Shown here: positions 48,917-61,987 of the stretch, in pieces
Layout of the letters: each line of letters starts with the position of its first letter
How positions within the stretch are numbered: the stretch's first letter is position 1
NCBI GenBank assembly: GCA_949130485.1
Contig: OX422184.1
Span: 7,668,655-7,732,654, forward strand
DNA: 64,000 bases
DNA from: Agelas oroides
Taxonomy: Eukaryota > Porifera > Demospongiae > Agelasida > Agelasidae
Reading direction: 5' to 3'
The notes under the pieces: model-generated
The model's database searches: none
Told to the model about the DNA's origin: nothing
The model's input: only the letters and a program-made list of their open reading frames with translations
Translations under genes and position numbers: made by a program

Positions 48917-51605
48917 GTGAAATCTACGATTACAAACCTTCACAGTACTTAAACAGGCCTGCATGAGTTTCAGAAGACTTCCACGGTGTGTATAACGGTG
49001 TTTACAAACTTTCAACAGGCCTTCACGAGCATTAGAAAATGTCCACGGTGGCTAAAACGACGTTTTCAATCTATCCCCGCACATAAACATTCCAACATGT
49101 CCTTCAGAAGACTTCTACAGTGGTGAAAACTACGTTTAAAACTTTCACGGAGTTTGAACTGGCCTTCACGAGCATTAAAAGACGTCCACGGTGGCTAAAA
49201 CGACGTTTAGAATCTTTCCCCGCACATAAACAGGCCTACATGAGATTTAGAGGCTTCCACAGTGTGTATAACGGTTTTTACAAACATTCAAGGAACTTCA
49301 AGAGGCCTTCACGAGCACTAGAAGACGTGAACGGTGGCAAAAACCATGTTTTGAATCTTTCCCCGTACTTAAGCTGGCCTACACGAGCTTCGGAGACTTA
49401 TACAATGGTGAAAATACGTTCACAAACGTTCACGGTACTCAAACAGGCCTGCAAGATCATCAGAGACTTCTACAGTGGTGAAAACTACGTTTACAAACTT
49501 TCACGGTACTTAAACCGGCCTGCACGAGCTTCACAAGACTTCTACGGTGGGTAAAACGGTGTTTAGAAACCTTAACGGTACTTAAACAAGCCTTCACAAG
49601 CATTACAAGACGTCCACGGTGGCTAAAACGACGTTTTGTATCTTTCCCCGCACTTAAAGAGTCCAACACGTTCTTCAGAAGACTTCTACAATTGTATAAA
49701 CTACGTTTACAAACCTTCACGGTACATAAACAGGCCTTCACGAGCATTAGAATACGTCCACGGCGGCTAAAACGAAGTTTTGAATCTTTCCCCGCACTTA
49801 AAATGGCCAACACGTTCTTCAGAAGACTTCTACAGTGGTGAAAACTACGTTTACAATCCTTCACGGTAGTTCAGCAGGCCTTCACGAGCATTAGAAGACG
49901 TCCACGGTGGCTAAAACGATGTTTTGAATCTTTCCCCGCACTTAAACAGGCCTACATGAGCTTCAGAGACTTCTACAATGGTGCAAAATACGTTTACAAA
50001 CCATCACAGTACATAAACAGGCCTGCATGAGCTTCAGAAGACTTCCACGGTGTGTATAACAGTGTTTACAAACATTTTCGGAACTTCAACAGACCTTCAC
50101 GAGCATTAGAAGACCTCCACGGTGGCTAAAACGATGTTTTGAATCTTTCCCCGCACTTAAACAGGCCTACATCAGCTTCAGAGACTTCTACAATGGTGCA
50201 AAATACGTTTACAAACCATCACAGTACATAAACAGGCCTGCATGAGCTTCAGAAGACTTCTACGGTGTGTATAACAGTGTTTACAAACATTTTCGGAACT
50301 TCAACAGACCTTCACGAGCATTAGAAGACCTCCACGGTGGCTAAAACGATGTTTTGAATCTTTCCCCGCACTTAAACAGGCCTACATTAGCTTCAGAGGC
50401 TTCCACAGTGGTGAAAACTACGTTTACAAACCTTCACAGTACTGAAACAGGCCTGCATGAGCTTCAGAAGACTTCCACGGTGTGTATAACGGTGTTTAAA
50501 AACCTTCACGGTACTTAAACTGGCTTTCACGAGCATTAGAAAGGTCCACGGTGGTAAAAACGACGTTTTGAAGCTTGAGACTTCTACACTGATGCAAAAT
50601 ACGTTTACAAACCTTCTCGTTACTTAAACAGGCCTGTACGATCATCAGAGACTTCCACTTACAAACTTTCACGGTACTTAAACAGGTCTGCACGGGCTAC
50701 ACAAGACTTCTACGGTGGGTAAAACGGTGTTTAGAAACCTTAACGGTACTTAAACAAGCCTTCGCAAGCATTAGAAGACGTCCATGGTGGCTAAAACGAC
50801 GTTTTGTATCTTTCCCCACACTTAAAGAGGCCAACACGTTCTTCAGAAGACTTCTACAATTGTATAAACTACGTTTACAAACCTTCACGGTACATAAACA
50901 GGCCTTCACGTGCATTAGAAGACGTGCACGGCGGCTAAAACGAAGTTTTGAATCTTTCCCCGCACTTAAAATGGCCAACACGTTCATCAGAAGACTTCTA
51001 CAGTGGTGAAAACTACGTTTACAAACCTTCACGGTACTTAAATAGGCCTTCACGAGCATTAGAAGACGTCCACGGTTGCTACAACGATGTTTTGAATCTT
51101 TCCCCGCACTTAAACTGGCCTACATGAGCTTCAGAGACTTCTACAATGGTGTAAACTTTCACGATACTGAAACAGACCTGCACGAGCATCAGAAGACTTC
51201 TACGGTGTTTAAAACGGTGTTTAGAAACCTTCACCGTACTGTAAACACGCTTTCACGAGCATTAGAAGACCTCCACGGTGGGTAAAACGATGTTTTGAAT
51301 CTTTCCCCCTACATGAGCTTCAGAAGACTTCTACAGTGGTGAAAGCTACGTTTACAAACCTTCACGGAACTTCAACAGGCCTTTACCAGCATTAGAATTG
51401 GTCCACGGTGGCTAAAACGATGTTTTGAATCTTTCCCCGCACTTAAACAGGCCTACATGAGCTTCAGAGGCTTCCACTGTGGTGAAAACTACCTTTACAA
51501 ACCTTCACAGTACTCAAAGAGGCCTGCATGAGCTTCAGAAGACTTCCACGGTGTGTGTTTAAAAACCTTCACGGTACTTAAACTGGCTTTCACGAGCATT
51601 AGAAG
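48917..51605 (+). repeat. ~72-bp satellite array, forward block 3
   Basis: Forward array with the same monomer types. It contains a nearby duplicated pair with CAGTACATAAACAGG and ATTTTCGGAAC (about 50000-50330). It ends mid-monomer after GCATTAGAAGG. Confidence 0.92.
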
Positions 51606-52571
51606 GGTAGGTTTGTAATCGTAGTTTTCACCACTGTGGAAGCCTCTGAAGCTCATGTAGGCCTGTTTAAGTGCGGGGAAAGATTCAAAACGTTTTAGCC
51701 ACCGTGGACGTCTTTTAATGCTCGTGAAGACCTGTTCAAACTCTGTGAAAGTTTGTAAACGTAGTTTTCACCACTGTAGAAGTCTTCTGCAGAACGTGTT
51801 GGCCATTTTAAGTGCGGGGAAAGATTCAAAACTTCGTTTTAGCCGCCGTGGACGTATTCTAATGCTCGTGAAGGCCTGTTTATGTACCGTGAAGGTTTGT
51901 AAACGAGGTTTATACAATTGTAGAAGTCTTCTAAAGAACGTGTTGGCCTCTTTAAGTGCGGGGAAAGATACAAAACGTCATTTTAGCCACCGTGGACGTC
52001 TTCTAATGCTTGTGAAGGCTTGTTTAAGTACCGTTAAGGTTTCTAAACACAGTTTAACCCACCGTAGAAGTCTTGTGAAGCTCGTGCAGGCCGGTTTAAG
52101 TACCGTGAAAGTTTGTAAACGTAGTTTTAACCACTGTAGAAGTCTCTGATGATCTTGCAGGCCTGTTTGAGTACCGTAAAGGTTTGTGAACGTATTTTCA
52201 CCTTTGTAGAAGTCTCTGAAGCTCATGTAGGCCAGCTTAAGTACGGGGAAAGATTCAAAACATTGTTTAAACCACCGTGGAGTTCTTCTAATGCTCGTGA
52301 TAGCTTGTTGAAGTACCGTAAAGGTTTCTAAACACCGCTTTACTCACAGAAGAAGTCTTCTGAAACTCATGCAGGCCTGTTTAAGTACCGTGGAAGCTTG
52401 TAAACGTAGTTTTCACCACTGTAGAAGTCTCTGATGATCTTGCAGGCCTGTTTAAGTAACGAGAAGGATTGTAAACGTGTTTTTCGTCAGTGTGGAAGTC
52501 TCTGAAGCTCGTGTAGACCAGTTTAAGTGCGGGGAAAGATTGAAGACGTTGTTTTAGCCACCGTGGACGTC
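51606..52571 (-). repeat. ~72-bp satellite array, reverse block 4
   Basis: Reverse array of about thirteen monomers. It starts at GTAGGTTTGTAATCG and ends after CTTGTAATGC. Confidence 0.9.
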
Positions 52572-52950
52572 TTGTAATGCTATTAAACTGGCCTACATGA
52601 GCTTCAGAGGCTTCCACTGTGGTGAAAACTACCTTTACAAACCTTCACAGTACTCAAAGAGGACTGCATGAGCTTCAGAAGACTTCCACGGTGTGTATAA
52701 AGTTGTTTAAAAACCTTCACGGGACTTAAACTGGATTTCACGAGCATTAGAAGTGTCCACGGTGGTAAAAACGTTTTGAAGCTTTCCCCGCACTTAAACA
52801 GGTCTACATCAGCTTCAAAGGCTTCAACAGTGGTCAAAACTACCTTTACAAACCTTCACTGTACTCAAACAGGCCTGCAGGAGCTTTAGAAGACTTCCAC
52901 GGCGTGTATAACGGTGTTTAAAAACCTTCACGGTACTTAAACCGGACTTT
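52572..52950 (+). repeat. ~72-bp satellite array, forward block 4
   Basis: About five forward monomers between two reverse blocks. It starts at TATTAAACTGGCC and ends at ACTTAAACCGGAC. Confidence 0.9.
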
Positions 52951-53589
52951 ACATGCGGGGAAAGATTCATAACGTCGTTTTAGCCACCGTGGACGTCTTC
53001 TAATGCTCGTAAAGGCCTGTTGAAGTTCCGTGAAGGTTTGTAAACATAGTTTTCTCCACTGTAGAAGTCTGCTGAAGAACGTGTTGGCCTGTTTAAGTGC
53101 GGGGAAAGATTGAAAACGTCGTTTTAGCCACCGTGGACGTCTTCTAATGCTCAGTTTATGTACCGTGAAGGTTTGTAAACGCAGTTTTCACCACTGTAGA
53201 AACCTTTTGAAGAACGTGTTGGCCTGTTTAAGTGCGGGGAATGATACAAAACGTCGTTTTATCCACCGTGGACGTCTTCTAATCCTCTTGAAGGCCTGTT
53301 GAAGTTCCATGAAGGTTTCTAAACACAGTTTTACCTACCGTAGAAGTCTTGTGAAGCTCTGGCAGGCCAGTTTAAGTACCGTGAAAGTTTGTAAACGTAG
53401 TTTTAACCCCTGTAGAAGTCTCTGATGATCTTGCAGGCCTGTTTAAGTACCGTGAAAGTTTGTAAACATAATTGTAGAAGTCTCTGAAGCTCGTGTTGGC
53501 CTGTGTAAGTGCGGGGAAAGATTCAAAACATCGTTTTAGCCACCGTGGACGTCTTCTAATGCTCGTGAAGGCCTGTTTAAGCACCGTGA

Positions 53590-54191
53590 AGGTTGTAAAC
53601 ACCGTTTACAACACCGCTAACGCTCGTGTAAGCCAGTTGAAGTACCGTGAAGGTTTGTAAACGTAATTTCACCATTGACGTCGTTTTTGCCACAGTGGAC
53701 TCTTCTAATGCTCGTAAAGTCCTGTTTAAGTACCGTGAAGGTTTTTAAACACCGTTATACACACCGTGGAAGTCTTCTAAAGCTACTGCAGGCCTGTTTG
53801 AGTACTGTGAAGGTTTGCAAAGGTAGTTTTCACCACTGTTGAAGCCTTTGAAGCTCATGTAGGTCTGTTTAAGTGCGGGGAAAGCTTCAAAATGTCGCTT
53901 TTACAACCGTGGACCCTTCTAATGCTCGTGAAATCCAGTTTAAGTACCGTGAAAGTTTTTAAACACCGTTATACACACCGTGGAAGTCTTCTGAAGCTCA
54001 TGCAGGCCTCTTTGAGTACTGTGAAGGTTTGTAAAGGTAGTTTTCACCACAATGGAAGTCTCTAAAGCTCATGTAGGCCTGTTTAAGTGCGGAAGATTCA
54101 TAACGTCGTTTTAGGCACCGTGGATGTCTTCTAATGCTCGTAAAGACCTGTTGAAGTTCCGTGAAGGTTTGTAAACATAGTTTTCTCCACT
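53590..54191 (-). repeat. Displaced ~600-bp duplication, copy 1
   Basis: Matches about 56406-57007 at an offset of 2816 bp, including shared oddities CACCATTGACGTCG, TTTACAACCGTGGACCC and the shortened GTGCGGAAGATTCATAACG. After the match the second copy continues with sequence like 53183 onward, at an offset of 3823 bp, so the region is a mosaic. Confidence 0.8.
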
Positions 54192-56405
54192 GTGGAAGTC
54201 TTAAGCACATGTAGGCCTGTTTAATTGCGGGGAAAAATTCAAAACATCGTTTTAACCACCGTGGAGGCTTTCTAATGCTCGTGAAAGCTTGTTTAAGTAC
54301 CGTGATGGTTTCTAAACACCGTATTACCCACAGAAGTCTTCCGAAGCTCGTGCAGGCCTGTTTAAGTACCGTGGAAGCTTGTAAACGTAGTTTTCACCAC
54401 TCTAGAAGTTTCTGATGATCTTGCAGGCCTGTTTAAGTAACGAGAAGGTTTGCAAACGTATTTTTCATCAGTGTAGAAGTCTCTGAAGCCCGTGTAGGCC
54501 AGTTTAAGTGCGGGGAAAGATTGAACACGTTGTTTTAGCCACCGTGGACGTCTTGTAACGCTCGTGAAGGCCTGTTGAAGTTCCGTGAAGGTTTGTAAAC
54601 GTGGTTTTCACCACTGTTGAAGCCTTTAAAGCTCATGTGGGTCTGTTTAAGTGCGTGAAAAGATTCAAAACGCCGTTTTTGCCGCCGTGCAAGGACTCTT
54701 CTAATGCTCGTGTAGTCCTGTTTAAGTACCGTGAAGCTTTTTAAACCCCGTTATACACCGTGGAAGTCTTCTGAAGCTCATGCAGGCCTGTTTGAGTACT
54801 GTGAAGGTTTGTAAACGTAGTTTTCACCACTGTGGAAGCCTCTGAAGTTAATGTAGGCCTGTTTAAGTGCGGGGAAAGATTCAAAACATCGTTTTAGTCA
54901 CCGTGGAGGTCTTCTAATTCTCGTGAAAGCCTGTTGAAATTCCGTGAAGGTTTGTAAACGTAGTTTTCACCACTGTAGAAGTCTGCTGAAGAACGTGTTG
55001 GACTGTTTAAGTGCGGGGAAAGATTCAAAACGTCGTTTTAGCCACCGTGGACGTCTTCTAATGCTCGTGTAGGCCTGTTTATGTACCGTGAATGTTTGTA
55101 AACGCAGTTTTCACCACTGTAGAAGCCTTCTGTAGAACGCGTTGGTCTGTTTAAGTGCGGGGAATGATACAAAACATCGTTTTACCCACCGTGGACGTCT
55201 TCTAATCCTCTTGAAGGCCTGTTGAAGTTCCGTGAAAGTTTCTAAACACCGTTTTACCCACCGTAGAACTCTTGTGAAGCTCGTGCAAGCCAGTTTAAGT
55301 ACCGTGAAAGTTTGTAAACGTAGTTTTAACCACTGTAGAAGTCTCTGATTTTCTTGCAGGCCTGTTTAAGCACCGTGAAAGTTTGTAAACATAATTGTAG
55401 AAGTCTCTGAATCTCGTGTTGGCCTGTGTAAGTGCGGGGAAAGATTCAAAACGTCGTTTTAGCCACCGTGAACGTCTTCTAATCCCCGTAAAGGCCTGTT
55501 GAAGTTCCGTGAAAGTTTGTAAACGTAGTTTTCACCATTGTAGAAGACTCTGAAGCTCGTATAGGCCAGCTTAAGAGCGGGGAAAGATTCAAAACATCGT
55601 TTTAGTCACCGTGGATGTGTTCTAATGCTCGTGAAGGCCTGTTTAAGCACCGTGAAGGTTGTAAACACCGTTTACCACACCGCTGACGCTCGTGTAAGCC
55701 AGTTGAAGTACCGTGAAGGATTTTAAACGTAATTTCACCATTGTGAAGCTCGTGTTGGCCTGTTTAAGTGCGGGGAAAGCTTCAAAACGTCGTTTTAGCC
55801 ACCGTGGACGTCTTCTAATGCTCGTGAAGAAGTGTTGAAGTACCGTGAAGGTTTGTAAACACCACTGTAGAAGTCTTCTGAAGAACGTGTTGACCTGTTT
55901 AAGTGCGGGTAAGGATTCAAAAGTCGTTTTTGCCACAGTGGACTATTCTAATGCTCGTAAAGTACTGTTTAAGTACCGTGAAGGTTTTTAAACACCGTTA
56001 TACACACCGTGGAAGTCTTCTAAATCTCCTGCAGGCCTGTTTGAGTACTGTGAAGGTTTGCAAAGGTAGTTTTCACCACTGTTGAAGCCTTTGAAGTTCA
56101 TGTAGGCCTGTTTAAGTGCGGGGAAAGCTTCAAAACGTTTTTACCACCTTGGACCCTTCTAATGCTTGTGAAAGCCAGTTTAAGTACCGTGAAGGTTTTT
56201 AAACACAGTTATACACACCGTGGAAGTCTTCTGAAGCTCATGCAGGCCTTTTTGAGTACTGTGAAGGTTTGTAAAGGTAGTTTTCACCACAGTGGAAGCC
56301 TCTGAAGCTCATATAGGCCAGTTTAGGTGCCGGGAAAGGTTCATAACATCGTTTTAGCCACCGTGGACATCTTCTAGTGCTCGTAAAGGCCTGTTGAAGA
56401 TCCGT

Positions 56406-57007
56406 GAAGGTTCTAAACACCGTTTACAACACCGCTGACGCTCGTAAGCCAGTTGAAGTACCGTGAAGGTTTGTAAACGTAATTTCACCATTGACGTCGT
56501 TTTTGCCACAGTGGACTCTTCTAATGCTCGTAAAGTCCTGTTTAAGTACCGTGAAGGTTTTTAAACACCGTTATACACACCGTGGAAGTCTTCTAAAGCT
56601 ACTGCAGGCCTGTTTGAGTACTGTGAAGGTTTGCAAAGGTAGTTTTCACCACTGTTGAAGCCTTTGAAGCTCATGTAGGTCTGTTTAAGTGCGGGGAAAG
56701 CTTCAAAATGTCGCTTTTACAACCGTGGACCCTTCTAATGCTCGTGAAATCCAGTTTAAGTACCGTGAAAGTTTTTAAACACCGTTATACACACCGTGGA
56801 AGTCTTCTGAAGCTCATGCAGGCCTCTTTGAGTACTGTGAAGGTTTGTAAAGGTAGTTTTCACCACAATGGAAGTCTCTAAAGCTCATGTAGGCCTGTTT
56901 AAGTGCGGAAGATTCATAACGTCGTTTTAGGCACCGTGGATGTCTTCTAATGCTCGTAAAGACCTGTTGAAGTTCCGTGAAGGTTTGTAAACATAGTTTT
57001 CTCCACT
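56406..57007 (-). repeat. Displaced ~600-bp duplication, copy 2
   Basis: Counterpart of 53590-54191. The switch of homology at about 57007 marks a recombination join within the array. Confidence 0.8.
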
Positions 57008-58860
57008 GTAGAAGCCTTCTGAAGAACGTGTTGGCCTGTTTAAATGCGGGGAATGCTACAAAACGTCGTTTTATCCACCGTGGACGTCTTCTAATCCTCT
57101 TGAAGGCCTGTTGAAGTTCCATGAAGGTTTCTAAACACAGTTTTACCTACCGTAGAAGTCTTGTGAAGCTCGTGCAGGCCAGTTTAAGTACCGTGAAAGT
57201 TTGTAAACGTAGTTTTAACCCCTGTAGAAGTCTCTGATGATCTTGCAGGCCTGTTTAAGTACCGTGAAAGAAGTCTCTGAAGCTCGTGTTGGCCTGTGTA
57301 AGTGCGGGGAAAGATTCAAAACACCGTTATACACACCGTGGAAGTCTTCTAAAGCTCCTGCAGGCCTGTTTGAGTACTGTGAAGGTTTGTAAAGGTAGTT
57401 TTCACCACTGTTGAAGCCTTTGAAGCTCATGTAGGCCTGTTTAAGTGCGGGGAAAGCTTCAAAACGTTTTTACAACCTTGGACCCTTCTAATGCTTGTGA
57501 AAGCCAGTTTAAGTACCGTGAAGGTTTTTAAACACAGTTATACACACCGTGGAAGCCTCTGAAGCTCATATACGCCAGTTTAGGTGCGGGGAAAGGTTCA
57601 TAACGTCGTTTTAGCCACCGTGGACATCTTCTAATGCTCGTAAAGGCCTGTTGAAGATCCGTGAAGGTTTGTAAACATAGTTTTCACCACTGTAGAAGTC
57701 TTCTGAAGCTCATGTAGGCCTGTTTAATTGCGGGGGAAAATTCAAAACATCGTTTTAACCACGGTGGAGGTTTTCTAATGCTCGTGAAAGCTTGTTTAAG
57801 TATCGTGAATGTTTCTAAACACCGTTTTACCCACAGAAGAAGTCTTCCGAAGCTCGTGCAGGCCTGTTTAAGTACCGTGGAAGCTTGTAAACGTAGTTTT
57901 CACCACTGTAGAAGTCTCTGATGATCTTGCAGGCCTGTTTAAGGAAGGAGAAGGTTTGTAAACATATTTTTCATCAATGTAGAGGTCTCTGAAGCTCGTG
58001 TAGGCCAGTTTAAGTGCGGGGAAAGATTGAAGACGTTGTTTTAGCCACCGTGGACGTCTTGTAATTCTCGTGAAGGCCTGTTGAAGTTCCGTGAAGGCTT
58101 GTAAACGTGGTTTACACCACTGTTGAAGCCTTTGAAGCTCATGTAGGCCTGTTTAAGTGCGGGGAATGATTCAAAACCCCGTTTTGCCACCGTGCATGGA
58201 CTCTTCTAATGCTCGTGAAGTCCTGTTTAAGTACCGTGAAGCTTTTTAAACCCCGTTATTACACACCGTGGAAGTCTTCTGAAGCTCATGCAGACCTGTT
58301 TGAGTACTGTGAAGGTTTGTAAACGTAGTTTTCACCACTGTGGAAGCCTCTGAAGCTAATGTAGGCCTGTTTAAGTGCGGGAATAGATTCAAAACATCGT
58401 TTTAGCCACCGTGGAAGTCTTCTGAAGCTCATGCAGGCCTGTTTAAGTACCGTGAAGGTTTCTAAAGGTAGTTTTCACCCCTTTGGAAGCCTCTGAAGCT
58501 CATGTAGACCTATTTAAGTGCGGGGAAGTATTCAAAACGTCGTTTTAGCCATCGTGGACGTCTTCTAACACTCGTAAAAGCCTGCTGAAGTTCCGTGAAG
58601 AATTGTAAACGTGCCTCTGAAGCTCATGTAGGCCTGTTTAAGTGCGGGAAAAGACTCAAAACGTCGTTTTAGCCACCGTGGACGTCTTTTAATGCTCGTG
58701 AAGGCCTGTTCAAACTCCGTGAAAGTTTGTAAACGAAGTTTTCACCACTGTAGAAGTCTTCTGAAGAACGTGTTGGCCTGTTTAAGTGCGGGGAAAGATT
58801 CAAATCGTCGTTTTAGCCACCGTGGACGTCTTCTAATGCTCGTGAAGGCCTGTTGAAGTT

Positions 58861-59600
58861 CCGTGAATGTTTGTAAACCCCGTTATACACACCGTGGAAA
58901 TCTTCTGAATCTCATGCAGGCCTGTTTGAGTACTGTGAAAGTTTGTAAACGTAGTTTTCACCACTGTGGAACCCTCTGAAGCTCATGTAGGCCTGTTTAA
59001 GTGCGGGGAAAGATTCAAAACAGGTTTGTAAACGTAGTTTTCACCACTGTAGAAGTCTCTGATGATCTTGCAGGCCTGTTTAAGCACCGTGAAGGTTTGT
59101 AAACGTAGTTTTAACCACTGTAGAAGTCTTCTGAAGAACGTGTTGGCTTGTTTAAGCGCGGGGAAAGATTCAAAACGTCGTTTTACCCACCGTGGACGTC
59201 GTCTAATGCTCGTGAAGTCCTGTTGAAGTTCCGTGAATGTTTGTAAACCCCGTTATACACACCGTGGAAATCTTCTGAATCTCATGCAGGCCTGTTTGAG
59301 TACTGTGAAAGTTTGTAAACGTAGTTTTCACCACTGTGGAACCCTCTGAAGCTCATGTAGGCCTGTTTAAGTGCGGGGAAAGATTCAAAACAGGTTTGTA
59401 AACGTAGTTTTCACCACTGTAGAAGTCTCTGATGATCTTGCAGGCCTGTTTAAGCACCGTGAAGGTTTGTAAACGTAGTTTTAACCACTGTAGAAGTCTT
59501 CTGAAGAACGTGTTGGCTTGTTTAAGCGCGGGGAAAGATTCAAAACGTCGTTTTACCCACCGTGGACGTCGTCTAATGCTCGTGAAGTCCTGTTGAAGTT
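58861..59600 (-). repeat. 370-bp tandem duplication (two copies)
   Basis: Copies at 58861-59230 and 59231-59600 are near identical over most of the unit, with a third at about 60032-60401. Each contains a hybrid join, GATTCAAAACAGGTTTGTAAACG, where one monomer was cut short and fused to another. All copies therefore descend from one rearranged unit. Confidence 0.85.
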
Positions 59601-60702
59601 CCGTGAATGTTTGTAAACCCCGTTATACACACCGTGGAAGTCTTCTGAAGCTAATGCAGGCCTGTTTAAGTACTGTGAAGGTTTGTAAACGTAGTTTTCA
59701 CCACTGTGGAAGTCCCTGAAGCTCATGTAGTCCTGTTTAATTGCGGGGAAAGATTCAAATCATCGTTTCAGCCACCGTGGCGGTCTTCTAATGCTCGTGA
59801 AAGCTTGTTTAAGTACCGTGAAAGTTTCTAAACACCGTTTTACCTACCGTAGAAGTCTTGTGTAGTTGGTGCAGGCCTGTTTAAGTACCGTGAAAGCTTG
59901 TAAACGTAGTTTTAACCACTGTAGAAGTCTTCTGAAGAACGTGTTGGCTTGTTTAAGCGCGGGGAAAGATTCAAAACGTCGTTTTACCCACCGTGGACGT
60001 CGTCTAATGCTCGTGAAGTCCTGTTGAAGTTCCGTGAATGTTTGTAAACCCCGTTATACACACCGTGGAAATCTTCTGAATCTCATGCAGGCCTGTTTGA
60101 GTACTGTGAAAGTTTGTAAACGTAGTTTTCACCACTGTGGAACCCTCTGAAGCTCATGTAGGCCTGTTTAAGTGCGGGGAAAGATTCAAAACAGGTTTGT
60201 AAACGTAGTTTTCACCACTGTAGAAGTCTCTGATGATCTTGCAGGCCTGTTTAAGCACCGTGAAGGTTTGTAAACGTAGTTTTAACCACTGTAGAAGTCT
60301 TCTGAAGAACGTGTTGGCTTGTTTAAGCGCGGGGAAAGATTCAAAACGTCGTTTTACCCACCGTGGACGTCGTCTAATGCTCGTGAAGTCCTGTTGAAGT
60401 TCCGTGAATGTTTGTAAACCCCGTTATACACACCGTGGAAGTCTTCTGAAGCTAATGCAGGCCTGTTTAAGTACTGTGAAGGTTTGTAAACGTAGTTTTC
60501 ACCACTGTGGAAGTCCCTGAAGCTCATGTAGTCCTGTTTAATTGCGGGGAAAGATTCAAATCATCGTTTCAGCCACCGTGGCGGTCTTCTAATGCTCGTG
60601 AAAGCTTGTTTAAGTACCGTGAAAGTTTCTAAACACCGTTTTACCTACCGTAGAAGTCTTGTGTAGTTGGTGCAGGCCTGTTTAAGTACCGTGAAAGCTT
60701 GT
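59099..60702 (-). repeat. 801-bp tandem duplication (two copies)
   Basis: Copies at about 59099-59900 and 59901-60702 have an exact offset of 801 bp and I noticed no differences between them. The unit contains one 370-bp repeat plus further monomers, so it arose after the 370-bp event. Confidence 0.87.
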
Positions 60703-61987
60703 AAACGTAGTTTTCACCACTGTGGAAGCCTCTGAAGCTAATGTAGGCCTCTTTAAGTGCGGGGAAAGATTCAAAACATCCTTTTAGCCACCGTGGAGGT
60801 CTTCTAATGGTCGTGAAGGTCTGTTGAAGTTCCAAGAATGTTTGTAAACACTGTTATACACAACGTGGAAGTCTTCTGAAGCTCATGCAGGCCTGTTTAT
60901 GTACTGTGATGGTTTGTAAACGTATTTTATACCATTGTAGAAGTCTCTGAAGCTCATGTAGGCCAGTTTAAGTGCGGGGAAAGATTCAAAACATCGTTTT
61001 AGCCACAGTGGACGTCTTCTAATGCTCGTGAAGGCCTGTTGAAGCACCGTGAAGGTTTGTAAACACCGTTTTCCCCACCGTAGAAGTCTTGTGAAGCTCG
61101 TGCAGGCCGGTTTAAGTACCGTGAAAGTTTGTAAACGTAGTTTTAACCACTGTAGAAGTCTCTGATGATCTTGCAGGCCTGTTTGAGTTCCGTAAAGGTT
61201 TGTGAACGTATTTTCACCATTGTAGAAGTTTCTGAAGCTCGTGTAGGCCAGCTTAAGTACGGGGAAAGATTCAAAACATTGTTTTAACCAATGTGGAGGT
61301 CTTCTAATGCTCTTGAAATCTTGTTTAAGTAACGTGAAGGTTTCTAAACATCGTTTTACCCACAGATGAAGTCTTCTGAAGCTCGTGCAGGCCTGTTTAA
61401 GTACCGTGGAAGCTCGTAAACGTAGTTTTCACTACTGTAGAAGTCTCTCATGATCTTGCAGGCCTGTTTAGGTAACGAGAAGGTTTGTAAACGTATTTTT
61501 CATCAGTGTAGAAGTCTCTGAATCTCGTGTAAGACAGTTTAAGTGCGGGGAAAGATTGAAGACGTTGTTTTAACCACCGTGGACGTCTTGTAATGCTCGT
61601 GAAGGAGTGTTGAAGTGCCGTGAAGGTTTGTAAACGTAGTTTTCACCACTGTAGAAGTCTTCAGAAGAACATGTTGGCCTGTTTAAGTTCGGGGAAAGAT
61701 TCAAAATGTCGTTTTTGCCACAGTGGACTCTTCTAATGCTCGTAAAGTCCTGTTTAAGTACCGTTAAGGTTTTTCAACACCGTTATACACACCGTGGAAG
61801 TCTTCTAAAGCTCCTGCAGGCCTGTTTGAGTACTGTGAAGGTTTGTAAAGGTAGTTTTCACCACTGTTGAAGCCTTTGAAGCTCATGTAGGCCTGTTTAA
61901 GTGCGGGGAAAGCTTCAAAACGTCGTTTTTACCACCGTGGACCATTCTAATGCTCGTGAAAGCCAGTTTAAGTACCATGAAGGTTTT

